Shown here: positions 19,938-33,023 of the stretch, piece by piece | How the letters are laid out: each line of letters opens with the position of its first letter | Position numbering within the stretch: position 1 is the stretch's first letter | Program-made: the position numbers and the translations under genes | DNA from: Methanonatronarchaeum sp. AMET-Sl | GTDB lineage: Archaea; Halobacteriota; Methanonatronarchaeia; Methanonatronarchaeales; Methanonatronarchaeaceae | Reading direction: 5' to 3' | DNA: 64,000 nucleotides | Assembly (NCBI RefSeq): GCF_029854155.1 | Contig: NZ_CP122958.1 | Location: forward strand, 328,001-392,000 | The notes under the pieces: generated by a model | Seen by the model: only the letters and a program-made list of their open reading frames with translations | Database searches by the model: none | Told to the model about the DNA's origin: nothing

Positions 19938-19988
19938 CCAAAACACCTATAGTTTCGTTTTAATTTATTTTGGTTTGTTTTGGTTTGT

Positions 19989-23295
<3,307 letters not shown>

Positions 23296-23309
<14 letters not shown>

Positions 23310-24534
23310 AACCCATCTCCATTCTGATTAGGGGTTTGGCTAGATGTCTTCTGGCGATTGGAGGGACTTCATAAAAACCTTCTTCAATCTCTCTTTCCAA
23401 CTCCAGTTTTATTTTTTTGGGTTTGGTGGTTTTGCATTTCTTACATCGATATCCCTGGTTTTTACCTGCACTCTTCATGTTTCTTCCACAGCTGGGGCAG
23501 GTGGGGTTTACGTATTTTGTTTTCGGTTTTTTTTGTTTTAGTTTGAATTTCTCTATGTTGATTGTAGGGGGTGATTTTGTTATTCCCCCATAGACAACTA
23601 CAGTGTCTCCTTTAATTAATTTCCGGACCTTGTTACGGAATTTTTTTGTAGGTTCGTATGCGGCACAATCTATCTCGCCGGTACTGTCTTTAATCTTGAA
23701 TATTACGTGGCCGCCTTCAATTGTTTTAGGTGGCTCGACTACCTCTCCAACGACCTTACTGGAGGACATTGGCTTGGCCTCTCCGATTTTTTGTGGTGTT
23801 ATGTGTTCATCTGTACCTTGGTTTGTTTTGAATATCGTTGTATGGCTAATTGGTTCGGAGTTTATGGTGTTGTGTGCTTTTTTGATCGCCTTCTCATGGT
23901 CTCCCCTTATTCCATAGAGGACTGGGCAGGGGGAGTTTGGTTTTATAACTATTTTTTTGTGTTTCCAGTCAACTGTGTCCCATATCAATGGATGTAGTTC
24001 ACTTGCTTTATAAACCATAGTTTTATCTATTTTTCTTGGTGTTCCCCACCGCGCTCTCTCTCGGTAGGCAAGTAACTCCAGTGTCATGTCATTAAAGGTG
24101 TGGCCGGCTGCAGCTAAAGCACCTACTACGCCACGTTTATTTCCAAAACCAACTATCTCTCCATGTTTTCTAGCCAACTTCACTGCGTCTTCAGGGTCTA
24201 TGGTGTTTTTTATTGCTTTCTGGCTATGCAACCGGATTTCTCTATGTTTTCTGGGGTCTTTTTTAAAAAAAACAATACCTGTGTTTGAACTTGGTTCCCG
24301 TAAACCATTTACGGTATCGATTACCTCTTCTTTAAACTCACTGTAGTTTGGTGTGGTTCCCCTGATCGCTAGCGCTCCATTACCCCTTGTTTTCCATGGG
24401 ATATTTGGATTCAGCCTAACCAACTCAGGTCTTTGGAAATCTCCAATAACCTCATTAACTATGGTTGACGCTAGGTATGTTGTGCACATCCCTTGACGGC
24501 TGTCGGTATCGTCTATTCCCAGATGTATTTCCAT
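23296..24534 (-). CDS. tiaS: tRNA(Ile2) 2-agmatinylcytidine synthetase
   Basis: TiaS attaches agmatine to C34 of tRNA-Ile(CAU) so that it reads AUA. The N-terminal motif is LGIDDTDSRQGMCTTYLA. The zinc-ribbon C-terminus has CPSCGRNMKSAGKNQGYRCKKC. An OB-fold domain lies between (SKVVGEVVEPPK, GDTVVVYGGI). I start at ATG 24534 (MEIHLGIDD), preceded by GGTGGA, rather than the TTG 12 bases upstream. The length is 412 aa. The organism needs this enzyme if AUA is an ordinary Ile codon, which matters for the ATA-start proposal below. Confidence 0.95.
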
Positions 24535-24555
24535 CGATCCACCCAAACCCCATTT

Positions 24556-25794
24556 TTATTTTGGTTTCCTGTTTTTTTGCTCGACTTTTTTTATTGGATA
24601 TGGCTGTCTGCCTTCCTTGGAGGCTTTCTCCACATATGGGAAGTAATTCTCTATATATTCGGGGTCGGACCAGGTGCACTGTGGTTTCTGGAACAATGGA
24701 TGTTTACCCATCTCTTTCCATCCCTTTTTTAATCCTTTTTCTCTCCAATTTCCGAAACTCAGGGCTGTGTGGAAACAAGGTAACATCTCGCCTGTAGGAC
24801 TGAGCCAAAGCCATCTACGGCCTCCAAAACAACCCATTATATCTGGGTCTCTATATTGATATGAACGTGAAACCCGTGGACCATCCGATAACTTGTTTTT
24901 CTCTTCCTGGAACTCCACTAACCGTCTGTAATCCTTTTTTGAGAGTAGGTTTGTTTCTTTATTCTCCCATTTACCGCCAGGTACAACCTCATCTATCAAT
25001 AGTTCATCTACTCCATATTCATTACATAGAGTGTAGAGGTCTTCCAGCCTCTCATGATCTGAGTTTTGGGGGCTTGCAGTATACTCAACAACTCCTAACA
25101 TTCCTTTCTCCATTCCTAACTTCAATCCATTCAATGCTTTCTGGAAGGTCCCCTCAACACCCCTGAATTCATCGTGTTCCTCTTCATATGGACTGTCTAA
25201 ACTTATATGGAGATACTCCAACCCAGCTCTATCCAACCTATCAACCATTTCTTGGTCAAGTTTAAGGCCATTAGTTATAAGGTGTGTAGTTGCAAGTTCA
25301 GGGTCGACATAATCAATCAATTCATCTATGTCATCTCTTAAAGTCGGTTCACCACCCTCAAAACTTATGTGATAAACACCTAAATCGATTGCTTCATCTA
25401 TAACCTGTTTTAACTCAGTTGTCGACAACTCCCGACCCTCCTTCAACCCATGAACTATACAATGCTCACAACTACATTGACACCTACGTGTAGTAAGAAC
25501 CATCAAGCTTTCAAGCGGCCTCCTCTTCAACAAAATCCTCTTAACCTGATTGCGGACAAGCCTCTGGAAAGGCCCGCTTGGAACCGTTGGAACCATACAG
25601 GTTATGTAAACACGGTCATCATCAACCCTCGCCACCTTGTCAAGAGATGCATGTTGATTAAAACCACTCGCAACATAATCAACAACCCTAGAGAAAGGGC
25701 CAGACCTAACCATCTCCGCCTCCCTACCATCTACCTCAAAAGAAATCTCAAACCCCGGACCACTATACACACTATATACATTTTTGTCATTCAT
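24556..25794 (-). CDS. Radical SAM protein with SPASM-like C-terminus
   Basis: The cluster motif is CQCSCEHC (about residues 108-115), followed by HISFEGGEPTLRDD and TTHLITNGLKL, usual for the PqqE/MoaA-like radical SAM group. C-terminal Cys (MGCFGGRR, LPCFHTALSFGNW, PQCTWS) suggest an extra Fe-S site. The first 100 residues are a separate N-terminal domain I do not recognise. It lies downstream of UbiA-type and substrate-binding-like genes on the same strand, so it may modify an intermediate in their pathway. The substrate is unknown. Confidence 0.88.
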   Translation of the reverse strand: MNDKNVYSVYSGPGFEISFEVDGREAEMVRSGPFSRVVDYVASGFNQHASLDKVARVDDDRVYITCMVPTVPSGPFQRLVRNQVKRILLKRRPLESLMVLTTRRCQCSCEHCIVHGLKEGRELSTTELKQVIDEAIDLGVYHISFEGGEPTLRDDIDELIDYVDPELATTHLITNGLKLDQEMVDRLDRAGLEYLHISLDSPYEEEHDEFRGVEGTFQKALNGLKLGMEKGMLGVVEYTASPQNSDHERLEDLYTLCNEYGVDELLIDEVVPGGKWENKETNLLSKKDYRRLVEFQEEKNKLSDGPRVSRSYQYRDPDIMGCFGGRRWLWLSPTGEMLPCFHTALSFGNWREKGLKKGWKEMGKHPLFQKPQCTWSDPEYIENYFPYVEKASKEGRQPYPIKKVEQKNRKPK

Positions 25795-25898
25795 AAAAAC
25801 ACCAAATAAACCAAGATCAATATTACATCTAAAAAGATTATGTTCAACAACTCAAAGAATTATTCGCTTACCTGCCCTACGCCCCCACCACTATATTT

Positions 25899-26828
25899 TC
25901 ACAACACTATGTATATTGCAGCTGCGTTAACCAACAACAACATCACGGTATAAGTTAAAACTCCAGTATGCGTCAACTGAATATGTGTTCTATGGCTCAA
26001 TGGTTTTTTTAACGCCTTAATTATTTCTCGAGCCTTAGGTATATTCAAAACCAGGTATAGTGCTAGAAACGGCCATGGCAGGTTGAATGCAATCCAGACT
26101 ACAAACAACAAACCGATTTCAAGCACAGACATAACCCCTGTATAGATTATTGTCTCTCTAGGGGTAAGCGGCCTAAACCTTAATGAATCTTTATCGTGGT
26201 ACGCTAGACAACCAACAACCACAAGAGACGCTACCAAAAATGATTGCCAAGACAAAACCAAGTCCGGCGCAACCATAGCCACACCACCAACGGCCATAAA
26301 ACCACTCAATGAACGGTAGTTACGTCTCTGAAACTCCGTTAGGTTTTTAATCGGCGGGCTTGCCGAATAGGTAATTCCCCAAACCAACATCACTAAAGCA
26401 ACAATAAAAGTCTCAAGATTAAACACCAGATACGCTATAGCAAGACATAAAACAGACTCTAAAATTATTAGAGATAATACAGTCCATGGAGATAACAGGC
26501 CTGTTACCAATGGTAATGAAGAGTTTGGTGGGCCAAGCGCTTCATCTTCACCTATCCACCAATCATAAACCATGTCGGCCATCGAAACAACCCTGGTGAA
26601 CAGGCCTGCAGCCAATAAACCCAACACGATTTTCCATAAAGGCAGTACCTCGCCGGTTAAAGCCATAAAGAGGAATAAGCCAGCGCTGATCCCTAATACT
26701 CCCCAAGGTAGCCATAAAACCCGATGGACACATAACAAGGCAAGTAACTTAGCTTTATATCCCTCTCCAGATGGTCCGGCAACCCCAAACCCTATATCAA
26801 CTATCGAGTATTCCTCATCAACAGACAT
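25899..26828 (-). CDS. UbiA-superfamily membrane prenyltransferase-like protein
   Basis: This protein has about eight hydrophobic helices. The first Asp-rich motif is diverged (MADMVYDWWIGED), and the conserved GITYSASPP loop is present. The second Asp motif lies near HDKDSLRFRPLTPRE. UbiA enzymes attach isoprenoid chains to aromatic or glycerol acceptors. It starts 18 bases after the substrate-binding-like gene and is followed by a radical SAM gene. Together they could make a prenylated membrane compound. The acceptor cannot be read from sequence. Confidence 0.8.
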   Translation of the reverse strand: MSVDEEYSIVDIGFGVAGPSGEGYKAKLLALLCVHRVLWLPWGVLGISAGLFLFMALTGEVLPLWKIVLGLLAAGLFTRVVSMADMVYDWWIGEDEALGPPNSSLPLVTGLLSPWTVLSLIILESVLCLAIAYLVFNLETFIVALVMLVWGITYSASPPIKNLTEFQRRNYRSLSGFMAVGGVAMVAPDLVLSWQSFLVASLVVVGCLAYHDKDSLRFRPLTPRETIIYTGVMSVLEIGLLFVVWIAFNLPWPFLALYLVLNIPKAREIIKALKKPLSHRTHIQLTHTGVLTYTVMLLLVNAAAIYIVL

Positions 26829-26845
26829 ATAAACCCAGTTTTTAT

Positions 26846-27733
26846 TCAGAGATCATTAACTGCTTCTTCATAAACACTGAAGTCATAAAACTTCTCTGGA
26901 GCTTGATCGATATATCCAAGTTCAGTCATCATACCGATAATTCTATCCATACTGTCAACACTGCCACGTATATCAAGACGAGGTTGATTATACCTAAGGG
27001 CTTCACGAGTTATCTCAGGAGCAATACCTATGTATTTACGGCTCATCTCACTTGCCTCAACAGGGTTTTCCTTAACAAACTGTTCAGCACGAATCAACGC
27101 CTTCAATACATCACGAACCAAACCACGATCCTCATCAATCAAACTCTCACTCGTAGTTATACTACATCCAGGAGACCTTGGCAACACATCTTCACCACGA
27201 GCAATTATCCGGCCAACACCCATCTCAACCGCCAACGTACAGTAAGGCTCAACATTAGTACTGGCATCAACCTCACCACTTAAAAACGAGATAACTGCAG
27301 CATCCCCACTAGGCATCCTATAAATATCTGTATTATCTGAATTAATCCCAAGGTCATCAAAAAACGCTTGAGTAGTTAAATCCTTCATACCTCCCTCCGC
27401 AGGAAGCGATATCTTCTTACCCTTAAGATCCTCAAGACCTTCAATATCAGAGTCCGCCCTAACAACCACAGCCGTCTCTTCATAACCAGAGCCAGCAACA
27501 ACAGTAAGATCCTGACCAACAGTCCTAGATTTCACCGTACGAGTCCAAGGCATGATAGCAAAATCCAAGTCACCACTCGATAACTGGCCGGGCAAAAGCC
27601 AAGCAGTAGGGTCAACACGATACGAAACATCCAAACCAACATCTTCAAAAAACCCTTTCTCAATCGCAACATACCCTGGAAGCTGACAAACGCCCCTAAT
27701 CAAACCAATATTCAATTTCAAATTTATCACCAC
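26846..27733 (-). CDS. NMT1/THI5-like periplasmic-binding-fold protein, no signal peptide
   Basis: The sequence follows the SsuA/THI5-like fold: GLIRGVCQLPGYVAIEKGFFEDVGLDV at the N-terminus, a middle segment DLKGKKISLPAEGG, and a C-terminal helical lobe. There is no signal peptide or lipobox, and no ABC permease or ATPase gene is adjacent. So it may be a cytoplasmic enzyme or binding protein rather than a transporter part; MqnA and THI5 show that this fold can be catalytic. The start is GTG 27733 or TTG 27721, the latter just after GGTGA. It is the first gene of a run with UbiA and radical SAM genes. Confidence 0.75.
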   Translation of the reverse strand: MVINLKLNIGLIRGVCQLPGYVAIEKGFFEDVGLDVSYRVDPTAWLLPGQLSSGDLDFAIMPWTRTVKSRTVGQDLTVVAGSGYEETAVVVRADSDIEGLEDLKGKKISLPAEGGMKDLTTQAFFDDLGINSDNTDIYRMPSGDAAVISFLSGEVDASTNVEPYCTLAVEMGVGRIIARGEDVLPRSPGCSITTSESLIDEDRGLVRDVLKALIRAEQFVKENPVEASEMSRKYIGIAPEITREALRYNQPRLDIRGSVDSMDRIIGMMTELGYIDQAPEKFYDFSVYEEAVNDL

Positions 27734-27850
27734 AAATTAATCTAGGCAACAAAAAATCTCAGCAAAACAACAACCACACACTAACAACCTAGACCTACCA
27801 ATACCAATAAACCTATAACTACAAAAAATCGTTCCCAAAAAAACCTTGGT

Positions 27851-28909
27851 TTAAGACAACTCACTAAGCTCGCCACACCTATCTAGCTTTATAACAAACC
27901 TAGCTCCACCTAAATCTGAATCTCCAACCCGAATAACGCCATCATAACTCTCAATCATTTTTTTAACAAGATGTAGTCCTATACCTCCAGAAGTAGTTCT
28001 CTCAGTATAATCTACATCGAAAACAACCATTGGGTCTTCACACCGAATTCCCCGTCCATCATCATCAACAACAATCCCAAAAAAACCTTCCTTGAGACAA
28101 GTCTGAACCTTTATTAAACTACAGTCCGCATGGTCGATTGCGTTCTCAATTAGGTTGGAAACCACATCAACAATAAAGTGATCAACCTTGATACAAGCAA
28201 GGTCCCGATCAAACTCCCCATCAACATACGTCCTTAACTCTATCTCGATATCATTCAAATCAAGTTGTTTTCTATTTTCATCAATCGCATCCACTACATA
28301 TCTCTCAACCACACTATATGACTTCCGTTGGATTTGACGGCGTTCAAGCCTTGCTGCAAGCTTCTGAATCTTATCAATAGTCTTAAGCGAACTCCTAACA
28401 GAATCAATAACCTTATCTATACGTTCAGTTAAACCAGATGGACCAATATCCTCCTTCATCAACTCAAGATGCCCCAAAACAACCTGATTATGGTTTCGGA
28501 TATCATGGGTTAAAATAGACCTCAACAACTCTTCACGCCTCTCAACATTTCTATCCTCAGTTATATCTCTAAATCTAGCTAGATACTCTTTATCACAAAG
28601 AGAAATAGGTTTAAACAAAATCGAGACATCCCGTTCTTCACCACCAACAGTCTGAATAGTGGTCACATGCTCAACCGGATATCCATCAGACCTAACCAAT
28701 TTAACCCGAACCTCATCCTCATCAACAAATACGTTAACCCCAGAATCCCCCAACTCACTAACTGATTCAGCGCCAACCAAATCAAAAAAAGCGTTGTTAG
28801 GCATAGTTATAGAAAAATCCTTATCTAAATACGCCATAGGATCCGGATGCTCAAAAAACTCAAGGCTTCCACGGGCCCAACCAACTTCATTAATAAATAT
28901 TCCCCCCAT
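27851..28909 (-). CDS. PAS-domain sensor histidine kinase
   Basis: An N-terminal PAS-like sensor (about 10-115, ending ARFRDITEDRN) precedes an H-box LTHDIRNHNQVV with the phospho-accepting His. The ATPase domain has NLIENAIDHAD, VDDDGRGI and GGIGLHLVKKMIE. There are no transmembrane helices, so it senses a cytoplasmic signal. No response regulator is near, and three other sensor kinases or relatives occur in this window. The output is unknown. Confidence 0.9.
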   Translation of the reverse strand: MGGIFINEVGWARGSLEFFEHPDPMAYLDKDFSITMPNNAFFDLVGAESVSELGDSGVNVFVDEDEVRVKLVRSDGYPVEHVTTIQTVGGEERDVSILFKPISLCDKEYLARFRDITEDRNVERREELLRSILTHDIRNHNQVVLGHLELMKEDIGPSGLTERIDKVIDSVRSSLKTIDKIQKLAARLERRQIQRKSYSVVERYVVDAIDENRKQLDLNDIEIELRTYVDGEFDRDLACIKVDHFIVDVVSNLIENAIDHADCSLIKVQTCLKEGFFGIVVDDDGRGIRCEDPMVVFDVDYTERTTSGGIGLHLVKKMIESYDGVIRVGDSDLGGARFVIKLDRCGELSELS

Positions 28910-28955
28910 AACCCAACAATAAGGCTACCTAAAAATCAACCTACATACATTAAAA

Positions 28956-29165
28956 TCATTCCTCTCCTAAATTATCAACAATAAATAGATCCATCTCTTC
29001 CTGCACAGACCTACATACATCACACCCCTCTATCTCACAATCCCTACAAAACTCCCGATACAAACTATCAATAAACACATCAAAATCCTCTATAAAATAA
29101 AGACCCTCTGCCTCCATCTTCTCCTCCAAACAAGACTTAAGCCTTTCCTTAATACCAGGTTCCAA
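28956..29165 (-). CDS. Small acidic cysteine-rich protein
   Basis: This 69-residue protein has four clustered Cys (CRDCEIEGCDVC) and many acidic residues, compatible with a small metal or Fe-S site. The start would be TTG at 29165. I do not recognise a family. It sits between a histidine kinase gene and a HTH gene, all on the minus strand. The spaced Cys pattern argues that it is real. Confidence 0.5.
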   Translation of the reverse strand: MEPGIKERLKSCLEEKMEAEGLYFIEDFDVFIDSLYREFCRDCEIEGCDVCRSVQEEMDLFIVDNLGEE

Positions 29166-29241
29166 AACAAAAACACTCCAAAAAATAATTCTACATCACA
29201 TGACTTAAAACTAGTTCCAAAAAACCCTAAAAAAATGTTTT

Positions 29242-29832
29242 TTAGATCTGTTTCGATAAATAGATTCCAAAAACTCCAGCCAACAAACCTAAAACAAAAA
29301 CTAATGAAACAAAAATAGTTGGAGACATCGTTAACGGTCCTAACCCAACTAAGTTTCCTGCATCTGTCGTCATAATTCCAGCACCTTCCTCAACACCAAA
29401 ATCCATCAAACTACTTAAACCATAGACCCCTAAACCAGTGAACACAGCTAAAATACCCAAAGACTTAACCACCCTATGAAGGGTTTCTTCAACCGATTTA
29501 TGGCTTGCAACAAGCACTATAGCTTCATTTAATGGGCTGTAAACATTCATTTCATTACCGGTCTCACTATACCAAGTACCTGTCACCTTAATCAAACCGG
29601 CCTTCTGAAGCTTATCAACATGATATTTTATGTTCTGTATAGAGTTACCGGTCTCACTAGCTATATCTGAGACGGCGCAGGGATCTTCATAAATCCGTAA
29701 AAAAACCTCTCTAGTAGTCTTGGAAGACAGCGCATCCAACACTACTTCAGCCTCTTCAGACCCCAACTCAATTACGTCGGGGTCTTCAAGCTTTAATTGA
29801 GGCTTTTTTTTAAGTGGGAAAATCGAAGACAT
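29242..29832 (-). CDS. Membrane-anchored winged-helix transcription regulator
   Basis: The N-terminal winged helix is of the ArsR type (about 28-90: LDALSSKTTREVFLRIYE, then DIASETGNSIQNIKYHVDKL and AGLIKVTG). Two hydrophobic segments follow near residues 122-142 and 168-193. Such HTH-plus-membrane proteins are common in haloarchaea and methanogens. It lies 20 bases after the exported-protein gene, so the pair may act together, the regulator sensing the envelope. The target is unknown. Confidence 0.8.
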   Translation of the reverse strand: MSSIFPLKKKPQLKLEDPDVIELGSEEAEVVLDALSSKTTREVFLRIYEDPCAVSDIASETGNSIQNIKYHVDKLQKAGLIKVTGTWYSETGNEMNVYSPLNEAIVLVASHKSVEETLHRVVKSLGILAVFTGLGVYGLSSLMDFGVEEGAGIMTTDAGNLVGLGPLTMSPTIFVSLVFVLGLLAGVFGIYLSKQI

Positions 29833-29852
29833 ATCTACCTAACATTATTCTT

Positions 29853-30305
29853 TTACAACTCCTTTATCTCATCGTCACCAGTTATATCGAAAACCTTGTC
29901 ACCATGGTGAACAACTATCTCAAAGTCAACCGGCACATCGGAAAGCTCTAGTTCATAGTTATACTGGGTTATGACCATGGCTGCAGCCTCATCCTCCAAC
30001 TCACTATCCATATATACATTGACCTCTCCATCACTTACTTCAATGCCTTCAACATACACCGTCTGTCCAGCAGTATTACCTATCAATTGACCAGCTATAA
30101 CCACATCCACACCATCACGGTCAACTAAATAAGCTTCATCACCAACAACTTCCCCTGTAGAACTCTGCTCCAAACCAACAACCTCGATATCTACTTTATT
30201 TTCAACATCGATTCCTGGAAAACCTGCAACTCCATAGGCAGTGAAAGCTAACACCAAACCCAAACAAATTGCAGCAACCGCATAAAACATCTTGTTACTT
30301 GACAT
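29853..30305 (-). CDS. Exported or membrane-anchored protein of unknown function
   Basis: A hydrophobic N-terminus (FYAVAAICLGLVLAFTAYG) looks like a signal peptide or anchor. An acidic beta-rich domain of about 120 residues follows, without recognisable motifs. I prefer ATG 30305 (MSSNKMF) over the start three codons upstream. The acidic surface suits a salty habitat. It is probably co-transcribed with the membrane-anchored HTH gene just downstream. Confidence 0.7.
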   Translation of the reverse strand: MSSNKMFYAVAAICLGLVLAFTAYGVAGFPGIDVENKVDIEVVGLEQSSTGEVVGDEAYLVDRDGVDVVIAGQLIGNTAGQTVYVEGIEVSDGEVNVYMDSELEDEAAAMVITQYNYELELSDVPVDFEIVVHHGDKVFDITGDDEIKEL

Positions 30306-30575
30306 ACACAACACTATAAACTATAAATATAAATACGATTTCTAAACTAAAAACAATTTTTTAACAACACACCGAACTTACCGAAAACAAAAAATAACTA
30401 AAACAAACAGAACCAAAATAAAAAACAACTGTAATAAAAAACAGAGTTTGATTTCTCAAACATCTTTTTTAAGTAAGGGCATTAGGTTGGTCTTTAGTGT
30501 TTAATTATGGGTATAGGACTAGGCTTTTTAGGCCTGTCCTCACCCAAGGAATACTTAAAAAAAACTGGTTTGGTT

Positions 30576-30656
30576 TTATTTGTCTTTGCCTGTTTTTTTA
30601 TGTTCTTTCTTTTGTTTTTTTTCCTTTCCAGTTTCTTTCTTTGATGATTTTTTCAT
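30576..30656 (-). CDS. Possible very small Lys-rich protein
   Basis: A 26-codon frame from ATG to TAA begins MKKSSKKETGKEKK and is about half Lys. TTAAATACCT lies about 35 bases ahead and could be a promoter element; no clear ribosome site is seen. It lies in an otherwise gene-free stretch (30306-30829). Short Lys-rich peptides could bind nucleic acid, but chance in AT-rich DNA is also possible. Confidence 0.3.
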   Translation of the reverse strand: MKKSSKKETGKEKKQKKEHKKTGKDK

Positions 30657-30829
30657 ATTAACCAAGCTTTAAGTTGTTTTATAGGTATTTAATCTTTTCT
30701 TTTTATTGTAAGGTTATTAAGAGATGTCTTTACGTTAAATAACCGTTTTTATGGTTTTTAGAAATATACTTATATTTTTTGTTTTTGGGTTATCTAATTG
30801 GTTTGGCTGGGTTTGGCTGGGTTTTTGGT

Positions 30830-31903
30830 TTAGTTAGGGGTTTGTTTTGCGCGTTGTAGTATTACGTCGAATTTGGCTCCGCCATGTTTTGATTTGTCTA
30901 GTTTTATTTCGGATCCGTATATTGATAGTATTGTTTTTACTAGGAATAGGCCTAGGCCTGTTCCACGGTTTTTGTCTGTTGTATATGCTCTCTTGAAGAC
31001 TTTGTCGTGTTTTTCTTTAGGTATACCTTTTCCGTTGTCTTCTATTGAGTATATTAATTTGTCTCTGGTTATTTCTCTTTTTATATGTATTTTTGTTGCG
31101 TTAGAGTGTTGTATTGCGTTTTCTATTATATTGGTGAAAACTTGGTTTATTAGTTGGCCTGCTAATGCTTCTTCACCTTTTAACTCGGTATCGATCTTTA
31201 TCTCTATTTCTTTTTCTTCAGCCATTGGTTGTGTCTGTTTTACTACTTCCTTGACTATTGAATCTATGTCGATTTCCATTAACTCTTCATTTTTTGCTTC
31301 CCTTAACTTAGAGGCTTTTTTTATTATATCGATGCTTTCTTCAATGTTGTTTCTTGATTTATCTATATATTTATCGGCTTTTTTTGGTAGTTCTTGTTCG
31401 CTTAATAGGTCTAGATATCCCTGTATAACTTGTATTTTATTTCGGATATCGTGTCTTAGCAATGAATCTAGTAGTTCTTCTCGTTCCTGACTTTCCTTAC
31501 GTTCAGTTATATCTATAACAACCCCTGTTATTTTTTGGTACTCCCCAGATTTTTCAGTTATTCCTCCAACATCTCTAAACCACTTATATCCTCCACCTCT
31601 TTTTTCAATACGATATTCAACTTCATATCGATCAGCTCGACCTTCAATATGGTCTCGCATAGCCTGCATCGCTTTTTCATAATCATCCGGATGAATTAAT
31701 TCTGTAAAATCTGAGTAATGTTCAAATCTGTCTTCAGGATAACCAATCATCTCCGATTTTCTAGAATTAAATTTAACTAAACCACTTGGCAACTCCATCT
31801 CCCACCAAGCAAGGTCCCCAATCTCCATCGCCTTCTCCAACCTTCCACGATAAATCTTTAATTCCTCTTCAAGCTCAGCCCTATCCATACCACTAAATGA
31901 CAT
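30830..31903 (-). CDS. PAS-domain sensor histidine kinase
   Basis: An N-terminal PAS domain of the PAS_3 type (MEIGDLAWWEMELPSG, DFTELIHPDDYEKAM, VIDITERKESQ) leads to an H-box LLRHDIRNKIQVIQGYLDLL. The ATPase domain has VFTNIIENAIQHS, DNGKGIP and GTGLGLFLVKTI. There are no membrane segments. The kinase core is very like the truncated kinase at 734-1432, so the two are paralogues and this one shows what the other lost. It is divergent from the nitroreductase gene, and no response regulator is adjacent. Confidence 0.92.
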   Translation of the reverse strand: MSFSGMDRAELEEELKIYRGRLEKAMEIGDLAWWEMELPSGLVKFNSRKSEMIGYPEDRFEHYSDFTELIHPDDYEKAMQAMRDHIEGRADRYEVEYRIEKRGGGYKWFRDVGGITEKSGEYQKITGVVIDITERKESQEREELLDSLLRHDIRNKIQVIQGYLDLLSEQELPKKADKYIDKSRNNIEESIDIIKKASKLREAKNEELMEIDIDSIVKEVVKQTQPMAEEKEIEIKIDTELKGEEALAGQLINQVFTNIIENAIQHSNATKIHIKREITRDKLIYSIEDNGKGIPKEKHDKVFKRAYTTDKNRGTGLGLFLVKTILSIYGSEIKLDKSKHGGAKFDVILQRAKQTPN

Positions 31904-32161
31904 AAAAACAACCTACCTAAAAAATTATAACCTAAATCTAAATCTATTGGTTCAATAAACCAACAAATTCTTTATTTATATACTAACTATGGATTAATTA
32001 ATTTCTTCTTTTAGGCCATAAAGAAATTTACAGCTATAGGTATATTTGTTTTACTTTGAATTAAATTTTTACTAAAATAATTTATTTAGGTTATAGTTGA
32101 TGTTGTATGAGAGGTAAGTGTTAAATGTCGGTATTTTTTAAGGGAAATAAGGGGTTTCTGT

Positions 32162-32947
32162 ATGGATCTATCTGAGGCTATTTATCGACGGAAATCAGTT
32201 AGGAGTTATAAAAACCAGTTGGTTGATGAGGGGTTTAGAGAAAAAATCAAGCAGTATTTTATGAGAAGTTCTGGGTTGTTTGGAGCGGATGTGGAGGTTG
32301 TTCAAGTGAGTGGTAAGGAGCTTCATGAGGTATTGGGTGGTGTTTTAGGTAGTTATGGAAAGATAGTTGCTCCTCACTATCTGGCTTTAGTGTCTAACGA
32401 AGGTGATTTTGGCGCTATAGGTTCAGGTTTTTTTGGTGAGGAATTGGTTTTATTTTTAACTAAGAATGGGTTGGGTAGTTGTTGGATTGGTAAGTTTGGA
32501 GATAGGGATAAAATCCAAAAAACCATTGGAACCGAGGGATTCATACACGCGTTAATTGCATATGGACATCCAGAAGAGGGAGATCCATATCGATTGCCTG
32601 AAGAAGCCAGTCGTAAAGAAATCAGTGAATTGGTTTTAGATGGATCAGAATATATATCTGAGTGGCGTGAAGTCTTGAGGGCCGTTAGGTTTGCACCCTC
32701 TTCAATAAACTCACAGCCCTGGCGATTCACTCTAAAAAAACATCAATTAGATTTATACATAAAAACCAAGGGATTAAAGAAAAAAATAATTAAGTTTTTC
32801 AGCGATATAGAGCACTTAAACCTAATAGATAGTGGAATTGCGCTAAAACACATAGAAATAACCTCAGAAAACCCAGAAATAATAGATAAAGACAACAAAA
32901 ACGATTTAAATGGATATCGTTATATTGTAACTGTAAGAGATAACTAG
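32162..32947 (+). CDS. Nitroreductase-family flavoprotein
   Basis: The N-terminus IYRRKSVRSYKNQ is the FMN-binding start of the family. The middle and C-terminal parts carry GLGSCWIGKFGDR and AVRFAPSSINSQPWRF, as in the double-lobed TM1586-like nitroreductases. It probably binds FMN and uses NAD(P)H or F420H2; the substrate is unknown. The stop is TAG; read-through would add about ten residues before another TAG. Confidence 0.85.
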   Translation: MDLSEAIYRRKSVRSYKNQLVDEGFREKIKQYFMRSSGLFGADVEVVQVSGKELHEVLGGVLGSYGKIVAPHYLALVSNEGDFGAIGSGFFGEELVLFLTKNGLGSCWIGKFGDRDKIQKTIGTEGFIHALIAYGHPEEGDPYRLPEEASRKEISELVLDGSEYISEWREVLRAVRFAPSSINSQPWRFTLKKHQLDLYIKTKGLKKKIIKFFSDIEHLNLIDSGIALKHIEITSENPEIIDKDNKNDLNGYRYIVTVRDN

Positions 32948-33023
32948 AGAGACAGATTTTTTATGGGAAAAAGGTTTTAGTTCAATAGTTCTAGAATATT
33001 TGGAAAATGAGTGTGGATATATA

